Assembly: GCA_035578175.1 (NCBI GenBank) | Contig: JAQMRL010000008.1 | Span: 63,381,041 to 63,445,040 of the forward strand | Direction: 5' to 3' | Length of the DNA: 64,000 nucleotides | From: Catonia carolina | Lineage: Eukaryota; Arthropoda; Insecta; Hemiptera; Achilidae | Part shown: piece after piece, positions 24,758-35,370 of the stretch | Position numbering within the stretch: the first letter of the stretch is position 1 | How the letters are laid out: every line of letters begins with the position of its first letter | Notes under the pieces: model-generated | Databases searched by the model: none | The model's input: the letters and a program-made list of their open reading frames with translations, nothing else | What the model was told of the DNA's origin: nothing | Translations under genes and position numbers: made by a program

Positions 24758-25035
24758 ATCTACACAAAAAGCTAGTGGGCCTGAATTGGGTTTTAAATTT
24801 TGTTTTCGAACAGAAGTGGCCCAAAACCGGAAGTCAAGACATCAAAGTCAAAATTTGGAAACAAAAATAGTGTCATTTGATTCTTCTTAAAGAGTAAATA
24901 CAAAAATCATTGGGTTTGTAGTTCCGGTTTCGAACGGAAGCGGCCCAAAACCGGAAATCAAGAAATCAAAGTCGGGATTTGGAAACAAAAATAGTGTCAT
25001 TCGATTCCTCTAAAACAGTAGATCCAGAAATTACT
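24758..25035 (+). repeat. Family C repeat, right part
   Basis: It resumes the family C text directly after the 4-bp duplication, with two more units of 'CCCAAAACCGGAA...AACAAAAATAGTGTCATT'. Confidence 0.8.
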
Positions 25036-25217
25036 AACAGTTTTTGCCAAAAGTCAAACGTAAGTCTTTTTAAAAATTGCCACCAGGCATGAGATTCTTC
25101 GTCTCATGAAAGGGATTTTTTTACGAACTTTTATGTTCAGCTCAATAAATTCAGTTAAATTTGTCAACTACAAGTACTACATAAATGGTTTAACATTGAA
25201 AACAAATCTTGATGGAA

Positions 25218-25390
25218 ACCGACTTTGTGGCGTAGTGACAAGCGCGCAAACCTACAAAGTGAAAGGTCCCGGGTTCGATTCCTGGCTAGGATCTGGAAAA
25301 TTTTACACGTTAAAACCCACTGTAACAGTATAAAAACCTACAGTAATCACTAGTGACTAAGCTGTTAATGCAACTTTAAATACGAGTAAA
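25218..25390 (+). mobile_element. SINE-B copy
   Basis: TGTGGCGTAGTGACAAGCGC, GGTTCGATTCC, then ACCCACTGTAACAGT and AATGCAACTTTAAATA. Confidence 0.75.
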
Positions 25391-25615
25391 CTAAAAAATC
25401 TTGATTCAATTATGTCCGTAGAGAAAGTGCTAAAATTAAAACATTTTATCAACTAATTAAAATATAATTTAAAAATTTTTTACTGTTGATTATTAATTTT
25501 GTTCGTACAGTAAGTATAAAATTTTGAAAAATTTAAATCTGTATTAGTGGTGATTATTATCCAAAATGTTAATCACCAAACGGTTTCAGTGACGTTCGTC
25601 TGTCTTCGAATTTTT

Positions 25616-25805
25616 TTTTTTAATTTATTTATTTAACGTCGCATCAACTACAACGGTCATTAGCGACGACGTTGGGGTGTAACTTTTGTACAATGTAGGA
25701 TGAAATGATTTTTTGTTACGTATGAAAATATGCATTGAGTGGGGTTCGAACGCAGGACCGTATGATGAGAGGCGAGCACGTTACCAACTTAGCCAATGCG
25801 GCCGG
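25616..25805 (-). mobile_element. SINE-B subfamily 2 with 12-bp target duplication
   Basis: CTTCGAATTTTT is repeated at 25604-25615 and 25806-25817. The minus strand starts CCGGCCGCATTGGCTAAGTT, has the B-box GTTCGAACCCC and ends GATGCGACGTTAAATAAAT. Same subfamily as the copy at 62895. Confidence 0.85.
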
Positions 25806-26367
25806 CTTCGAATTTTTATTCCGTTGTATTTTGTCAATAACAAATTTGTATTTATAAATCACGGTTAATTACCGTTATTGGTTATGAACCAAAAGAAGTC
25901 GGTTATAATTCGAAAGATCTTCGATTGCAGACACTACAAGATTGCAAAGTTACATAAATTTGATAAAACCTGTTAGATGAACTCCCAGTTCAATTCGGTA
26001 CGTTCGTACTGGTTTTAATATAGGTTTACGTTAAAGAAATTGTGGGTCTGCGAAGGCTGACTTCTTGAACTGACTCTTTTTGATACATTTTGGAAAGACT
26101 AGGTGCATTCCAGCAACCGTGCCGAAGACCTTTTAACTCACTAAATTTTGGATGAAAATGTACAAGCAAACCGTACTATAGCTGTATTACCTACACAGTT
26201 AAAAAAACAGAAATAAAATAAATATTTTTTGGCTTAAGGGGCGATGTTTTTATGTGAAAATCATTAGATAGAACACGAGAAAGTATAGATAAAAGAAATT
26301 TTTCATTAGAGCAAAGATAATTTGTTTTAACTATGTACTTAAGAATTTGAATTGAGACGAAATATAA

Positions 26368-26530
26368 AAATCCTCTGTATCGTAGTGGTTAGCGCTCTAG
26401 CCTAAGATGTGGAGGTCCCGGGTTCGATTTCCGGCCAGGATCTGGAAATTCCACAAGTCAAAACCCACTGTTCTCTATACATACCCCACTGTAGTCTGTA
26501 ATAAATGAACAGTTGATGCGACTTTAAATA
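26368..26530 (+). mobile_element. SINE-B copy
   Basis: TCGTAGTGGTTAGCGCTCTA, GGTTCGATTTCC and TTGATGCGACTTTAAATAAA in order. Confidence 0.8.
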
Positions 26531-27305
26531 AACTAAAAAGAAAGAAAAGAAAAAATATCTTGAAATTGTGTAATTCAATAATAAAAATTATAGTAGAAGA
26601 GAAAATAATATTCAAGTTTAATTTCTTTACAACAATAATCTTAGTCTTTAGTGCTATTCTGCAAAATAAAATATAAAGTTTGTAAAACAATTCAAAGATT
26701 GCATACTTTATTAGTTTTTAAATAGATTATACAGAACCAGGTTTCAACAAGTTAATTTTCATATTTCTTCTGCTGTTATTATTATTTCATTTATTAAACA
26801 ACTAATATTAGCTTAAATTATTCTATCTCAGATGCATTAGTGTTTTTATCCTTTATTTCTATCGCCCTAATTCAACAGTAGTCGAGTAAACAGTTTTTAA
26901 AACTTGTTACGTCATCTTGAATATTTAAAATTGTAATAATAATTTAATATAAGAAGTTCGGAATTGTTTGCAGAAAATGTTTTTTACATTTTCCTTTGCT
27001 ACATAAATAAATACATTACTGTTACTGTATACAAACATATTTTTTGGCATTAATCCAAAAATAAGATCAAAGTTTTGTAGTTCACTGACCGTAAGACCTA
27101 CCCTAATAAAATGGAAGTGAAATCAGGTTACATTATCAGAAAAAGTAAATTATTACATTACATTAAAACCAGATTGTTTTTGTGGCTGATCATCATTTGA
27201 TTATCTATTGTTCTTTTTTAATAAATATAAAAATAGAGTGATTTCTCGTCTGTAAATAATATAGTTTTTCCTTAGTTTGTCAGTTCATGCCAGCAAATCC
27301 TGTTT

Positions 27306-27590
27306 TTATATGTCCTTGATTTTACTTCTGAGCAATTCTTTGAGGCATAAGGGTACTTTATATACGAGCAGGATATAAAAGGGTGAAAGGCAGGTTCTCG
27401 GTTTCTTAAAACAGAGAATATTGGGAGAATGTGTGGTAACCGTGATAGAAAACTCCTGGCCTTCCAGTTTGGAAATTGGACGTGGGGTTAAAAACTCTTT
27501 ACTGAAATAAAATAAACTGTTAAAAGACGAGAACAACAACCTCAAATGACGGACAGGATCTATGGATTTTAAAAACAAAACGCTCATAGA
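27306..27590 (-). other. Possible retroelement-derived segment
   Basis: A 93-codon minus frame contains LTPRPISKLEGQEFSITVTT, then SPNILCFKKPRTCLSPFYIL. It directly precedes a LINE remnant on the other strand. Its G+C is higher than the flanks. No domain is recognised. Confidence 0.3.
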
Positions 27591-27599
27591 AATAAAAAG

Positions 27600-27930
27600 T
27601 TGAATTTAATAGTTGTTATAACATGGCATATGAACTTGAGGACCATGCTGATACCAGGTAAAATGAACCAAACTCATTAATAAATTCGGTGATGAGGAAA
27701 TGGTACAATATTTATAAGAGGGATGAAGGTGACATGGAAGAAAAAACAGTACAATAAGGAAGGGCCGTCCTAGAAATATTTATATGGATGTCATACATGA
27801 TGTGATTTTGATGAGTGTGAGAGAATGGTAAACTACTCGTAATAACTATCAGAGAGAATTGGAAGAGAACCGTAGAGAAAACATAAAGATGTATGAACTG
27901 TACATGAACAAAAGAACTTTAAATGTATTT
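27600..27930 (+). pseudogene. LINE C-terminal remnant, heavily decayed
   Basis: The plus strand holds GRPRNIYMDVIHDVILMSVR followed by EW, and after frame shifts a REN-WKRTVEKT segment. GRPRK-W...D....REWEEL...R..WR is the closing motif of RTE-like polyproteins. Confidence 0.5.
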
Positions 27931-28998
27931 ATGGCTTACTGAAATTAGTAAAAACAAAATAATAAAAATAATAATTCAATTCAAATCCTTTTTACAGTAT
28001 TTTTTCTGCTTATTGTTCAAATATCCTTTTCAATATATTTAAAAATAACCATATTTTTACAAAATAATCCATCACAGTAAAGAAATAACAAGTAAATTCT
28101 GAATACAATAATTTTAAAAAAATATATACAATATTTTTAAAATTGCTGAAGAAATTGCAATTTTTAGTAAGTTAATACAAAAAAATTATAATAATATGTA
28201 AAATGGTATTTATTTCCGAATTTCTAAAGAAAAAAACACTCCTCAGAACTGTGGACGCGCATACGAGTCTTTTACGATTAGCCAGAACTATGGATACGTC
28301 AGTGTCCAGTCGTATTATTGTATGGTAATTGATGCCAGTCCACAGTCAAATATTGTGTTTTACCTAGCAGCACTTAACGAGATATATTAGCAACGTTTGT
28401 GGTGATAGTATTGTTAATATATTGATTAATTTTAAAATAGCAACGTTAAAATATACGAAAAAACTTAAATTTTAAGTTTTAATATAATTAATACTAGATA
28501 GGAAATAAAAACCACAAGAGTATGGAGGGGTGCTTCAATGAGGTCTAACGTTTACAGATTCAGGTCATAAACCTCTAAGAAATAAATCAATTTTTCGGAA
28601 ATAAATAACATAATTTAATAACGAATCAAGAATAGAGTTTTCTAAGCTTTCTATTATTTTAATAAAGAAAGTAAAAATATATTATAATAATTAATTATTT
28701 TAAAAAAAGTATAAGTATTTTATATCAATAAAAATAACGGTAGTTTTTTTTTTGTTTTTGTTTATTTATAAGTGAGTCCGTTAACGTATTTGAAACACAT
28801 GAGGTATCTCTTCAAAAATCAAAATGAATAGACTACTAGTATAACCAATTCACATGAATTGTATATAGTACGTACAGTCTGCTTCCTCATACAACAGACT
28901 CAAATCGATAACACAGTTACTCTGGCTTGGTGCCAAACTTTAGGAGTTTAGTGTAAGAATGTAGAGTAGGATAGGCCGGCGGATGTAAAAATAAAAAT
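27931..28998. other. AT-rich, no gene seen
   Basis: Around 28235-28360 a short mixed-composition patch repeats AGAACTGTGGACGCG and AGAACTATGGATACG; the rest is AT-rich. Confidence 0.6.
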
Positions 28999-29767
28999 CT
29001 GGTGTGAAACACTCACACAACTTTCTCTTGCCAATGCAAATAATTAATAATAAACCTAATATTATTAATAAAATATTAGAAATAAACAAAAACTAACCTC
29101 AAAAAGATAACCTTATTTTAATCATGAGTGAATGACGCAAAATTAAAATCGAACTCAATTTGGCTTAAAAAAAACGGAAAATCACACTTTCACGGTAAAC
29201 TAGGCTCTGTAGAGAAAAAGTTTTTAAATAAAAGTTGTAGATCTCTTAAGTTTCTATAAATTTTATTATTTACACTTTTATTGTAAAGTACATACTAAGG
29301 CCGAAATCTGAAAAAAATCGATTTTTCACACGTTTTCGTGAGAAAAAACAGAAAATTGCTAATTACCGCTAAACTAAGCGTTATACAAAAAAATGCTTGA
29401 AATAAAAGTTGTAGGTTTTTAAATTTTCTACAACTTTTATTATATACATTTTTGCTCTAAAATTAATATTAAAGCCGTAATCTTAAAAAACACTTTTTTT
29501 ACGTAAAAACACCCTCACCAAGAATTTCAGCAAACATGGCGCCTACTCTATTTTGTAGAAAATAAAAAATTGAGTAAATGAGGCGATTTTGAAAAAAATC
29601 GTAGGACCAGTTTTTGAGAAAATCGCAAAAAAGTGAAAAATTATACGAATAAACTTCACTTCCAGTTGACCGATTTTGATGAAAATGTTCGTGTTTGGTC
29701 CGGTAGTAGTATGTAACTTAAGTTTCAAGTTTCAAGTTCGTACGATGTTCCGTTCTTGAGATATTTT

Positions 29768-29813
<46 letters not shown>

Positions 29814-29944
29814 CAATCGCTAAAAACATGTTTTTTGGGTTCAGGGGGTCTGAAAACGTATAGATCCGGTGAAAACTCGATTTCGAAAAATCGACATGAA
29901 AACAATACTTTCCTTCCTATATATTCATATAGGCAAGAGAAAGT
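28999..29944 (-). repeat. Family A copy A8, full length
   Basis: It runs from CTGGTGTGAAACACTCACAC to TCATATAGGCAAGAGAAAGT, with a pure CA tract at 29769-29810. It is very similar to A10, so both appear young. Confidence 0.88.
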
Positions 29945-30279
29945 AAAAAAATTCACACTTTTTTCGTTAATACTTACACTATTGTTACACTATTATTTTT
30001 ATAAATTGATAAATTTCATATATTTTATTAAACCACGTTTAAATAAGATAACTAAATTATAGAAACCCTCCTTCTTTCAATAAATTAATCCTTTAAAACT
30101 TTATTGATTTCTAACTAGCAAAAATAATCTTAAAACTATGTCTGACTTAAAATTAGTATCTTAAATATGTTATGTAAGTTTTTTTAAGTGCACTTAAATA
30201 TATTGAAAACTTTGTATTAAATTTTATTTTACTATTAATATTTCCCCGTAACAATCAGTTGGAGTTTTAAATTATTTTC

Positions 30280-30632
30280 ACTCGATCTGCTAGTTTAAGA
30301 GCTAAAAAAAAAATTCTGTTTCTTATCACATGGTCAGCCAATTATATGACTGAACCATTTACGAACAGAAGAGGTAGAGTTTTTAAAGACACTAATCAGA
30401 GTTATCTCCTCTGAAAGTAATGAATTTCATTATACAAACAGACCCTGTGGTGAATGAAGTAAAGGTGTCATTTACAGGGTGGAAAGTAGATGCTTTTCGA
30501 AGGGCTGATAAGCATACTTTTTCATCCAGTGAGGAAGACAATGATAAACCACCTTACCTCTTGTTTTACTTAGTAAAGCACCTACAGGTTCAAACCAGCC
30601 TTTCGCCAGATGACTTTAACAATAGCAACAAT
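30280..30632 (+). repeat. Family D copy D4
   Basis: It runs from TTTCTTATCACATGGTCAG to AACCAGCCTTTCGCC. One 71-codon frame (30420-30632) reads NFIIQTDPVVNEVKVSFTGW; since the same frame recurs with stops in other copies, it is probably an old transposon coding piece or a structured RNA and not a gene. Confidence 0.85.
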
Positions 30633-30851
30633 TAATATTTCTTTTTATTATACATCCTACCATAATTCACATTTCAGAGGATGCTATATTTCCTTTTACA
30701 TTTTAGTTTTACCTATTAAATAGGTATAATATTATAGAAAAATGGATGATTTTTTTTACTTTCTCTTATCTTATATTAATTACGAGACGTAGCTTTTAAA
30801 TAACGAGACTGATGTAAAAAATTTAATTTTAATTTTATACATAATCACTTA

Positions 30852-31075
30852 TTGTCACGTTCAATATACACTCCTTCTCTATCCCTACAACGCTCCATGC
30901 GAATTTTCCATTGTTGGAAACAGTGCTGGAAGTCATCTTCTGTCAGCTCGTTCAGGACACGCACCGCTTTCTCTTTTACAGCTTCCACAGACTTAAATCT
31001 TGTCCCTTTTAATGCAGATTTCACTTTAGGGAACAGGTAGAAATCACATGGAACTACACCTTATATTTTATTGCA
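30852..31075 (-). pseudogene. mariner-type transposase C-terminal fragment
   Basis: The minus strand reads VVPCDFYLFPKVKSALKGTR, SVEAVKEKAVRVLNELTEDD and FQHCFQQWKIRMERCRDREG without a stop. The CDFYLFP segment is where the third catalytic Asp of DD34D transposases lies. No terminal repeats are seen nearby, so it is a 5'-truncated relic of a different copy from the one at 40795. Confidence 0.8.
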
Positions 31076-31679
31076 AAAACAGAATGTTACATACTTGTGA
31101 GCTTAACGCATAACTCTTCAGACAGTAAAAAGAGGACCGAAAATTTTTTGTGACATAAAAAACATCCATCGGGAATTTCTATTATTTTAATTCCTATTGA
31201 AGACTAATGTAACTTTGTGGATGGAATAAAGTGAAAACCATTAGTTGCAAGCTCAACTACTGAAACTTGAACACAAACTATTGTGTATTCAATCATTCAC
31301 TTTACACTAATTTAAATAGCATGTACGTACACGAGACAATCAGACAGTTTCGATCACAGTTTTAAATCTGAATTACAAAACTATCTATTAACCCGCTAAC
31401 TGAACTCTTAACACTTACATAAAAATACCCGAAATATCCTTTTAATGGAAGGGGGAAACGATTATTAGGGATAAAGTCTACAGGTTAGTGATTTTCTCGT
31501 CAGATATCTAAACCCTTTTAATCTAAACGTTCGATGAACCGGACACCGAATAAAATGGAAATTAAAATGTTATTAAGCATTGTATTTGCACTTACATTAC
31601 ATCAGTTGGTGTAAAACTGCATCCCTTCGAATTTTCGTAAATAGAATTATTATTTTATTTTTATTCTTTTATCCAAGGT

Positions 31680-31860
31680 GGCGAGAAAAACTCACGTTCA
31701 CTACACTCCTTCACGATGGGGGAAGTAGTGTTGGATTCAATTGAGGCCAGCCCCAAGGAGGCCGTAACCGCCTACCAACCAAAACCCCGCCGCCTGGCCA
31801 CTTGATCGGACATCAGCAAAGAACCCTCCACCTCCCTCGGAACTTTAATAGAATTATTAA
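31680..31860. other. GC-rich island of unknown origin
   Basis: GGCCAGCCCCAAGGAGGCCG, CCAAAACCCCGCCGCCTGG and TCCACCTCCCTCGG stand out from the surroundings. No open frame of note. Likely a transposon 5' UTR fragment. Confidence 0.4.
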
Positions 31861-32867
31861 AAGTTTGTTAACGTACATCAAATCAAAATGTCATGTTACA
31901 ATACTGATAGATCCCCTCCATCGCCATTTTGTAACAAAGTTAATCGTTGATTACGTTCAAAAATTTACAATAAATTTCTGAAAATATTAAAATATACTTC
32001 ATGAGAATCAAATCCTTTTTGGCAAGTATATGGTTGTCTGGAAATATATGGGTATTACTTATTTTAGTTTTATTTCACTTTTTTTAATTTCGGATATTTT
32101 TTAGATAAGTATAAACCAAAAAGTACCGCAAACAAAGCACATAGATGTACTATATAAAAGTGCAACGATAATTCTAAAAAAAAAAACAATCATCAAAATA
32201 TTGTTAATAAGTAGAAAGACACAGTGTTTTGAAAAACAGTACGCACATATATCTTGAAAAAGGGGCAAAGTTTTTTGATAGACACTAGTTAAAATACCAC
32301 TGAGATTAAAAAGGTTAAAAACCCCATAAAAATGTATTAATTTTTTCCAAACCCTATGTTATAAATCAAAAAACGTTAAACAAATGAGGCCAAAATATTA
32401 ATAAAATTGTAATTACAAAAGTATGATAAAGTTGGGGAAAATACAGGAATTTACACTAATGTTGAAAAGACTGGTAAGATTAAACAGTAGGATAAAAAGG
32501 CTAAATTACATTTTACTAATATATACAAAGGACAATAGCTCTTCTCTTACAGAGGTTGTTTAAAATAAAAGGTACACAAAAGATATCTCTTGGACACGAA
32601 TGTAATTTTAATACACCTTCATGTTTTATTACAGCAGTTTATTTCAATTTTAATGTAGTAGGTAATTTTTGTTCGTATTATTGTTTGAATTAAGGTAATA
32701 TTGAACAGTAAGTACATAATAATAGTAATATAATCTACTCGTACAACATATTTATAATTTATTTTAAAAAATCCCTTTCTAAGGCGCGCGTATCAAGGCT
32801 GGTGAAAATTTTTAAAAAGCCTTTGATTTATGGCAGAAATCATTAGTGATATACTCATTAAGAGGGT
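31861..32867. other. AT-rich, no gene seen
   Basis: No ORF above background and no repeat recognised. Confidence 0.6.
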
Positions 32868-33181
32868 CATTGGTATATACTCTTTAAGAGGAATTGAATG
32901 ACACTATTTTTGTTTCCAAATTCCGACTTCGATTTCTTGACTTCCGGTTTTGGTCCACTTCCAGTCAAAACTGGTACTTCAAACCCAATGATTTCTGTAT
33001 CTACTCTTTAAGAGAAATCGACGACACTATTTCTAAGTTAAGTTTCTAAGTTCAAGTTAAGTTTCTAAATTTAAGTTTCTAAGTTAAGTTTCTAAGTTCC
33101 GACTTTCATTTCTTGACTTCTGGTTTTGGACCACTTTCGATCAAAACCGAACTTCAAACTCAATTCAAGCTCACTAATTTT
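32868..33181 (-). repeat. Family C repeat, reverse orientation, first part
   Basis: It is the complement of the 22.7-25.0 kb family (TTCTTGACTTCCGGTTTTGG, CAAACCCAATGATTTCTG). At 33029-33105 it holds a local expansion of TAAGTTTCTAAGTT units absent from other copies. It is broken by family A copy A9. Confidence 0.8.
33029..33105. repeat. Short tandem repeat TAAGTTTCTAAGTT
   Basis: About five imperfect 13-16 bp units built from AAGTTTCTAAGTT lie inside family C, just before CCGACTTTCATTTC. Confidence 0.75.
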
Positions 33182-33313
33182 TACTTTCTCTTGCCTATAT
33201 GAATATATAGGAAGGAAAGTATTGTTTTCATGTCGATTTTTCGAAATCGAGTTTTCACCGGATCTACACGTTTTCAGACCCCCTGAACCCAAAAAACATG
33301 TGTTTAGCGGTTG

Positions 33314-33372
<59 letters not shown>

Positions 33373-34125
33373 TGTGCGTGTGTCTGTGTGTGAACAGAAT
33401 ATCTCAAGAACGGAACATCGTACAAACTTGTAACTTAAAACTTAAGTTACATACCACTACCGGACCCGACACGAACATTTTCATCAAAATCGGTCAACCG
33501 GAAGTAGTAAATTATTCGTGTAATTTTTCACTTTTTTGCGATTTTCTCAAAAACGGCTCCTACAATTTTTTTTTTTTAAATCGCCTGGTTTACTAAATTT
33601 TTTATGCTCTATAAGATAGGGTAGGTGCCAAGTCTGCTAAAATTCTTGGTGAGGCTGTTTTCACGAAAAAAAATTGTTTTTTTAAGATTGCGGCTTTATT
33701 ATGCATTTTACCGCAAAAATGTATTATATTAAAGCTGTAGAGAATTTAAAATTCTACAACTTTTATTTTAAACATTTTTTTGTATAACGCTTAGTTTAGC
33801 GGTAATTAGCAATGTTTTAAGATTTCGGCCTTAGTATGCATTTTACGACAAAAGTGTATATAATTAAATTTATAGGAAATTAAAATATCTACAACTTTTA
33901 TTTAAAGCATTTTTTTGTACAGTGCCTATTTTAGCGTGAAAGAGCGATTGTCCGTATTTTTAAGCCAAACTGAGGTTGATTTTCATTTTGCGTCTTTCAT
34001 ATATGATTAAAATTAGGTTATGTTTATTAAGGTTAGTTTTTTGATTATGTTTTATTACTAATGTTAGTTTATTGTTAATTATTTGCATTGGCAAGAAGAA
34101 GTTGTGTGAGTCTTTCACACCAGAC
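33182..34125 (+). repeat. Family A copy A9, full length, nested in family C
   Basis: It runs from ACTTTCTCTTGCCTATATG to TCTTTCACACCAGAC and interrupts a family C repeat, with a T5 run on both sides. TG core 33315-33391. Two related 135-bp blocks, 33683-33817 and 33818-33955, both start with AAGATT-CGGC and show the internal duplication of the family. Confidence 0.9.
33315..33391. repeat. TG microsatellite (family A9 core)
   Basis: A pure TG tract followed by GCGCGTGTGCG variants, in the same place as the core of every longer family A copy. Comparable cores: 4558-4602, 20201-20268, 29769-29810, 47073-47133, 51965-52067. Confidence 0.95.
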
Positions 34126-34345
34126 TTTTTGTGTAGATTACGAATCTGAAAACAGTTTGTTGCTTTTTCTTGTAGTTTATAATTTCGATTTTTTGATTTC
34201 AGGTTTTGGGCCACCTCAGGTTAAAACCGGAACTTCAAACCCAATTTAGGCTCACTAACGTTTTGTGTAGATGATGAATCCGAAAACCGTTTGTTACTAT
34301 CTCTTGCAGTTTCTGACATCTGACTGTGACGGACGGACAAAACAA
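34126..34345 (-). repeat. Family C repeat, reverse orientation, second part
   Basis: It resumes TTTTTGTGTAGATTACGAAT after the A9 insertion and ends with a GACGGACGGACAAAAC-like edge that is also present, in complement, near 22710. Confidence 0.75.
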
Positions 34346-34420
34346 AATGATAGCTACCGCTAACCTACTTATATGTCACACTGTTACATTGTATTTTATT
34401 TCTTAATGATGTATTTGATA

Positions 34421-34558
34421 ATGTTTAGTAATAATAAGAAGAAATTTAAAAGAGGTCAATGGGACAACGAAGAGAAAACTGTTATCTCTGCAGTATAAGA
34501 AGGAGTAACGATGAAAAAAGTAAAGAGTGTCTTGTTTGCTGTGGCAGCTAAATTGTAA
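34421..34558 (+). pseudogene. Pipsqueak-type HTH fragment
   Basis: The frame MFSNNKKKFKRGQWDNEEKT, VISAV, stop, EGVTMKKVKSVLFAVAAKL matches the start of psq-type helix-turn-helix domains found in pogo/Tigger transposases and related proteins (RGQW at helix 1, 'A..V..G..S.KKA...F.V' after it). One internal TAA and an early end make it a relic. No transposase core follows. Chance resemblance is not excluded. Confidence 0.4.
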
Positions 34559-35006
34559 ATTTTGCTTGTGTTTATTTACGTTAGAAAAAAAGTTACAGTA
34601 GAAAATATAAAACAGTTTCTAGCATTGAAAACCTAAGAACAGTTTTCATTTTACCTTAGGCAACATGACAGAATATTTTCCATTTGTAATAAAACAACAT
34701 ACTATATTATATTTTTAAATTCACATTTGATTTACTTGTTAAATTAACTTCAGTACAAAGTTAATTTAAGTATTTTCGGCATTTAGTAATTCGTTCATTA
34801 TTAGTAAACAATGAAAATCATATTTTTACCCACTAACACCATTCTTTACTGTTAGAAATAATCTATTCCAAGTTCAAAATTTTTCATAAAAATTTGATTC
34901 AACAAAATTATAGGAAGATTTCAATGAATTTAAAGTTCATTTGTAAACCAAATTCAAATCCTCAGGTATCTCATTAACTATGACGGTAATGTTCATTTAA
35001 CTTTTT

Positions 35007-35037
35007 AAACCGGTGGAAAAAGTTTTTCCACCGGTTT
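35007..35037. repeat. Perfect palindrome, 15-bp arms, 1-bp centre
   Basis: AAACCGGTGGAAAAA, G, then its complement. The right arm contains the SINE-A start. Confidence 0.95.
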
Positions 35038-35370
35038 GGTCTAGAGGTAAAGTCGTTGCTGCGAGTCAGCTGTTTAACAGCTGATATTCGGAGACGAAAG
35101 CTTTTTGGTTCAAATCCTAGTAAAGGCAGTTACTTTTATACGGATTTGAATACTAGACAGTGTTTACCTGTCTGGTTACCTGTACTTTGGTGATTGGGGT
35201 TTAATTAACCATACTTTGTCAGGAATGGTTGGCCTGGATGTGTACAAGACTACACTTCACTTACACGTCATACATATCATCCTCATCACATTGGGTCATG
35301 AGGTTGCCTATTTTAAAGAATTGAACAGATTGCACAGATAATGTACACACATTAGTGGAAAAAATTTAGG
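35022..35370 (+). mobile_element. SINE-A, nearly full, with a palindromic 5' end
   Basis: CCACCGGTTTGGTCTAGAGG to GTACACACATTAGTGG. The first bases form the right arm of a 15-bp perfect palindrome with the DNA upstream. Confidence 0.82.

Noticed and set aside
29732..29956. ORF with CVCVCVCV stretch and an overlapping THTHTHTH ORF on the other strand
   Set aside because: Both are translations of the CA core of family A copy A8; equivalent ORFs at 1486, 4440, 20151, 33126, 46968, 47034 and 51924-52209 are the same artefact.
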